From CAVWGP01 sp963754645 (GTDB taxonomy: Bacteria > Pseudomonadota > Alphaproteobacteria > Bin65), in assembly GCA_963754645.1 (NCBI GenBank), contig CAVWGP010000004.1:1364001-1428000 (forward strand): a DNA stretch of 64,000 nt, in the 5' to 3' direction. The notes beneath the pieces are model-generated. The model was given only the letters and a program-made list of their open reading frames with translations, searched no databases and was not told the origin of the DNA. Below, one piece after another: positions 61,882-64,000 of this stretch. A program made the position numbers and the translations under genes. How positions within the stretch are numbered: position 1 is the first letter of the stretch; each line of letters begins with the position of its first letter.

Positions 61882-62406
61882 GGTCTGCCTCCCAATTGCC
61901 ATAAGTGAAGTTCGAATATGAAGAAAGCGATTATTTACTTACCATCGATGCCGGGCCTAAAGGCGAACTTCGCGCCCATTATTCGTGGTTAAGACCGAAT
62001 GGCTGCATCGTCGAAACTGTATAAGTAATTGCGCCGGCGAATTTTTAAGGGTTTGGCCGGGGCCACAAGCGCAAATGAAAATCGGGCCAAAAAATTCTCT
62101 GCCTCTGCTGGGAACACTCGAACACGTGCCAAGACTGTCGAAGTGGCCGGCGCCTTGGCCCCCTCTCCAGGAACAGCGAAAGACGATCGGACCTAGCGAT
62201 TGCGCACGCTGTGTTCGGCAAACCTAATTCCGCCAGAGAAGTTCAATCTTGCCGCGGCCGTAATCCGTGCCGAACGGACGCGCCTGCGCCGGAAGGCATT
62301 GCGGGCGCTGCCGCCGCGCCCGCTTCGGCTTTGCTTGCGTTTGGCAACGACTCTATAGTGCGCAAGTTCGGCCAGCTTTCGGCCAAGCAACGATGGGAGA
62401 CCAAAC
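61882..62406. promoter_or_regulatory. divergent gap, pspA / binding-protein gene
   Basis: No credible gene is seen here. Near pspA, an 8-bp inverted repeat GAAGTTCG (61907-61914) / CGAACTTC (61964-61971) flanks an AT-rich core. I see no sigma-54 motif. The remainder up to the promoter at 62331 shows nothing I can assign. Confidence 0.4.
62331..62359 (+). promoter_or_regulatory. sigma70-type promoter for the third binding-protein gene
   Basis: TTGCTT (62331-62336), a 17-bp spacer, then TATAGT (62354-62359). The start codon is 48 bp downstream with GGGAGACC before it. Confidence 0.65.
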
Positions 62407-63605
62407 ATGTTCAAGCAATTACTTGCCGCCGCCTCGGTCCTGGCGCTGTCAGCGGCAGGTGCCGCCGCGCAGACCATCAAGGTCGGCGTGCCGCTGCCGT
62501 TCACGGGCATCGGCGCGGAATTCGCTCAACAGAGCATGAACGCGATGGAGCTATACCTCAAGCTCAACGCCGACCTCGTGAAGCCCTACGAGATCACGCT
62601 GATCAAGCGCGACGTTAAAGATCCGGGCGGCGTCACGGCCAAGAAGGAAGTGACGGAACTCATCACCAATGAGAAGGTCGACATCCTAATCGGCTGGATT
62701 TACTCGCCCAATGCCATCGCCTCCGCGCCGGTCGTCACCGCCGGCAACAAGCTGGCCATCATCACCAACGCCGGCACGGCGCATATTACCACCCTCTCGC
62801 CCAACTACGTGCGCTTCTCGTTCAGCATGTGGCATGCGGGCTACGCTATGGGCGAGGCCACGGCCAAGATACTCAAGGCCAAGACCGCCGTCATCGGCTT
62901 CACCGACTTCCCGCCCGGGCGCGACATGCGCGATTTGTTCAAGCGCGCCTTCGAGGCGAGCGGAGGCAAGGTCGTGGACGAAATTCCGATGGGCGGCGCC
63001 GCGCAGGTGCCGGATTTCACGCCTTTCTTCCAGCGCGCGAAGGACAAGAAGGCCGACGTTTCTTCGTCTTCGTCCCGGCGGGCGACCACGCGGCCGCGGT
63101 GGTCAAGACCTACGGCGCCCTCGGCATGCGCCAAGCCGGCACCAAGCTGATCGGCCCGGGCGACATCACCCAGGACAACAAGCTGCAGGCGATGGGACCG
63201 GCCGCCGTCGGGCTGATCACGATGCACCACTATCACGCCGATCTCGACAATCCCGAGAACAAGCGTTTCGTCGCGGCATGGAAGCAGGCTTACGGCAAGG
63301 ACAGCGTGCCCGACTTCATGGCGGTGGGCGCCTATGACGGCATGGCCGCGGTCGTCCACGTCGTGCGCACCTTGAAGGGCAAGATCGAGATCGACAAGGC
63401 GCTGGAGGCGTTGAAAGGGTGGAAGCACAACAGCCCGCGCGGGCCCATTATGATCGATCCCGCCACGCGCGACATCGTCATGAACGAGTACCTGTCCGAG
63501 GTCGTCATGAAGGATGGCCGCCTGTTCCAGAAGGAGATCGGCAAGATCGAAAACGTCAAGGACGCGTGCAAGGAGCAGAAGATCGGGCCCTGCGCGCCGA
63601 AATAA
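62407..63605 (+). CDS. periplasmic substrate-binding protein, HAAT family, frame interrupted by one missing base
   Basis: A signal peptide (LLAAASVLALSAAGAAAQ) leads into the type I binding fold: IKVGVPLPFTGIGAEFAQQS, DPGGVTAKKEVTELI, FTDFPPGRDMRDLFKRAFE. After AKDKKADV the frame drifts. The rest, FFVFVPAGDHAAAVVKTYGA and onward to IGPCAPK, is in another frame. Adding one T to the TTT run at 63059-63061 restores ADVFFVFVP and 399 residues. Ligand unknown; the family takes amino acids, amides and organic acids. A livH gene follows. Confidence 0.82.
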
Positions 63606-63638
63606 TGCGCACATAGCCTGAGCATCTTCGGCAAGGCA

Positions 63639-63672
63639 AAGGCCGCCGTCCCGCCCCGCGGGCGGCGGCCTT
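63639..63672 (+). terminator. strong hairpin between binding-protein gene and livH
   Basis: A 10-bp stem AAGGCCGCCG (63639-63648) / CGGCGGCCTT (63663-63672) is extended by 4 bp past a bulged T. It stands in the 98-bp gap before livH. No T run follows, so it may act mainly to stabilise the upstream mRNA or cause partial termination. Confidence 0.55.
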
Positions 63673-63703
63673 CCGCTATCCCCAGGGTCCTTCGAGCGCT
63701 CCT

Positions 63704-64000
63704 GTGATTTTCGGCATCGACGTCGCCAGCATTCTTCTCGGCGGATTCGCCGCCGGGATGGTGCTGTTCATCGTCTCGGTCGGGCTCTCGGTCACGATGG
63801 GCCTGATGGGGTTCGTCAATCTCGCCCATGGCGGTTTCGCGATGATCGGCGGCTATGTCATCGTGCTTTCGATGAATCGCTGGGGCGTGGGCTTCGTGCC
63901 GGCCCTGGCGCTGGGCTTCGTCGCCACCGCGGCCTTGAGCGTCGTGCTGGAGCGCCTCCTTTATTCGCGCCTCTACCGCGCGGTCGAGCTCGACCAGGTC
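63704..64000 (+). CDS. ABC transporter permease, LivH type, N-terminal part (runs off right edge)
   Basis: A GTG at 63704 opens VIFGIDVASILLGGFAAGMV, followed by the LivH-type MGLMGFVNLAHGGFAMIGGY and LSVVLERLLYSRLYRAVELD. All 99 codons in the window stay open. It should be the permease partner of the binding protein upstream. Confidence 0.82.
   Translation, partial: MIFGIDVASILLGGFAAGMVLFIVSVGLSVTMGLMGFVNLAHGGFAMIGGYVIVLSMNRWGVGFVPALALGFVATAALSVVLERLLYSRLYRAVELDQV

Noticed and set aside
61985..62227. Possible 80-residue protein in the pspA / binding-protein gap
   Set aside because: No ribosome site, no recognisable domain, and composition unlike neighbouring genes.

Overview
The window is GC-rich chromosomal DNA from an alphaproteobacterium. 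The gene order fits a Rhodospirillales-like lineage: alaC next to hom; cbp3-yceD-rpmF-plsX-fabH-ihfA-merR; hppA; thiL-nusB-ribH-ribB-ribE-ribD-nrdR-glyA-rpiB; a Ros/MucR regulator; and tRNA-Tyr, tRNA-Gly, tuf, tRNA-Trp, secE, nusG, rplKAJL, rpoBC. Most of it is core genome. The accessory flavour comes from four branched-chain-amino-acid-type (Liv/HAAT) ABC transport loci, one of them cut by the right edge.

Layout. 1-5.4 kb: hom (partial), alaC, an OmpA-like lipoprotein, PHA synthase phaC, a DUF1127 protein and a LysR/GcvA-type regulator. 5.5-13.8 kb: a minus-strand Liv locus with one binding protein followed by two complete permease/ATPase sets (HMGF-HMGF) and a YtkA-like exported protein; an acyl-CoA synthetase diverges from it. 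15.5-20.7 kb: merR, ihfA, fabH, plsX, rpmF, yceD, cbp3, and bamE diverging. 20.7-30.3 kb: hppA, then thiL, nusB, the riboflavin genes, nrdR, glyA and rpiB. 30.6-31.1 kb: a Ros/MucR regulator behind an AT-rich leader. 31.2-36.8 kb: a second Liv operon (livHMGF, a DUF6867 membrane protein, the binding protein), diverging from glutaryl-CoA dehydrogenase. 38.3-43.5 kb: a 72-residue membrane protein, an alpha/beta hydrolase split by a piece of IS630-type transposase, two tandem endonuclease/exonuclease/phosphatase (EEP) proteins and a PQQ-dependent sugar dehydrogenase. 43.5-57.3 kb: the rpoCB / ribosomal protein / nusG-secE / tuf block with three tRNAs. 57.7-61.9 kb: rlmB, an eight-EF-hand protein, a VOC protein, an O-methyltransferase, an AhpD-like protein and a yiaA-pspA pair. 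62.4-64 kb: a third binding protein and the start of its livH.

Reading frames. Five otherwise well-conserved genes, including rpoB and ribH which should be essential, are each interrupted by one single-base indel. Four of the five changes alter a run of identical bases; the rpoB change doubles a single base. Each repairs to a normal protein when one base is added or removed. The simplest reading is residual consensus error in the assembly rather than five pseudogenes. The exception is the hydrolase at 38.6-40.2 kb, which carries a real 502-bp insertion flanked by TA.

I see no CRISPR array, prophage, rRNA operon or obviously new defence or biosynthetic system. The most unusual items are the insertion of an internal transposase segment at a TA site, the single-binding-protein / double-permease Liv locus with a terminator-like hairpin after the binding protein, and a Ros/MucR protein lacking its last zinc-ligand histidine.
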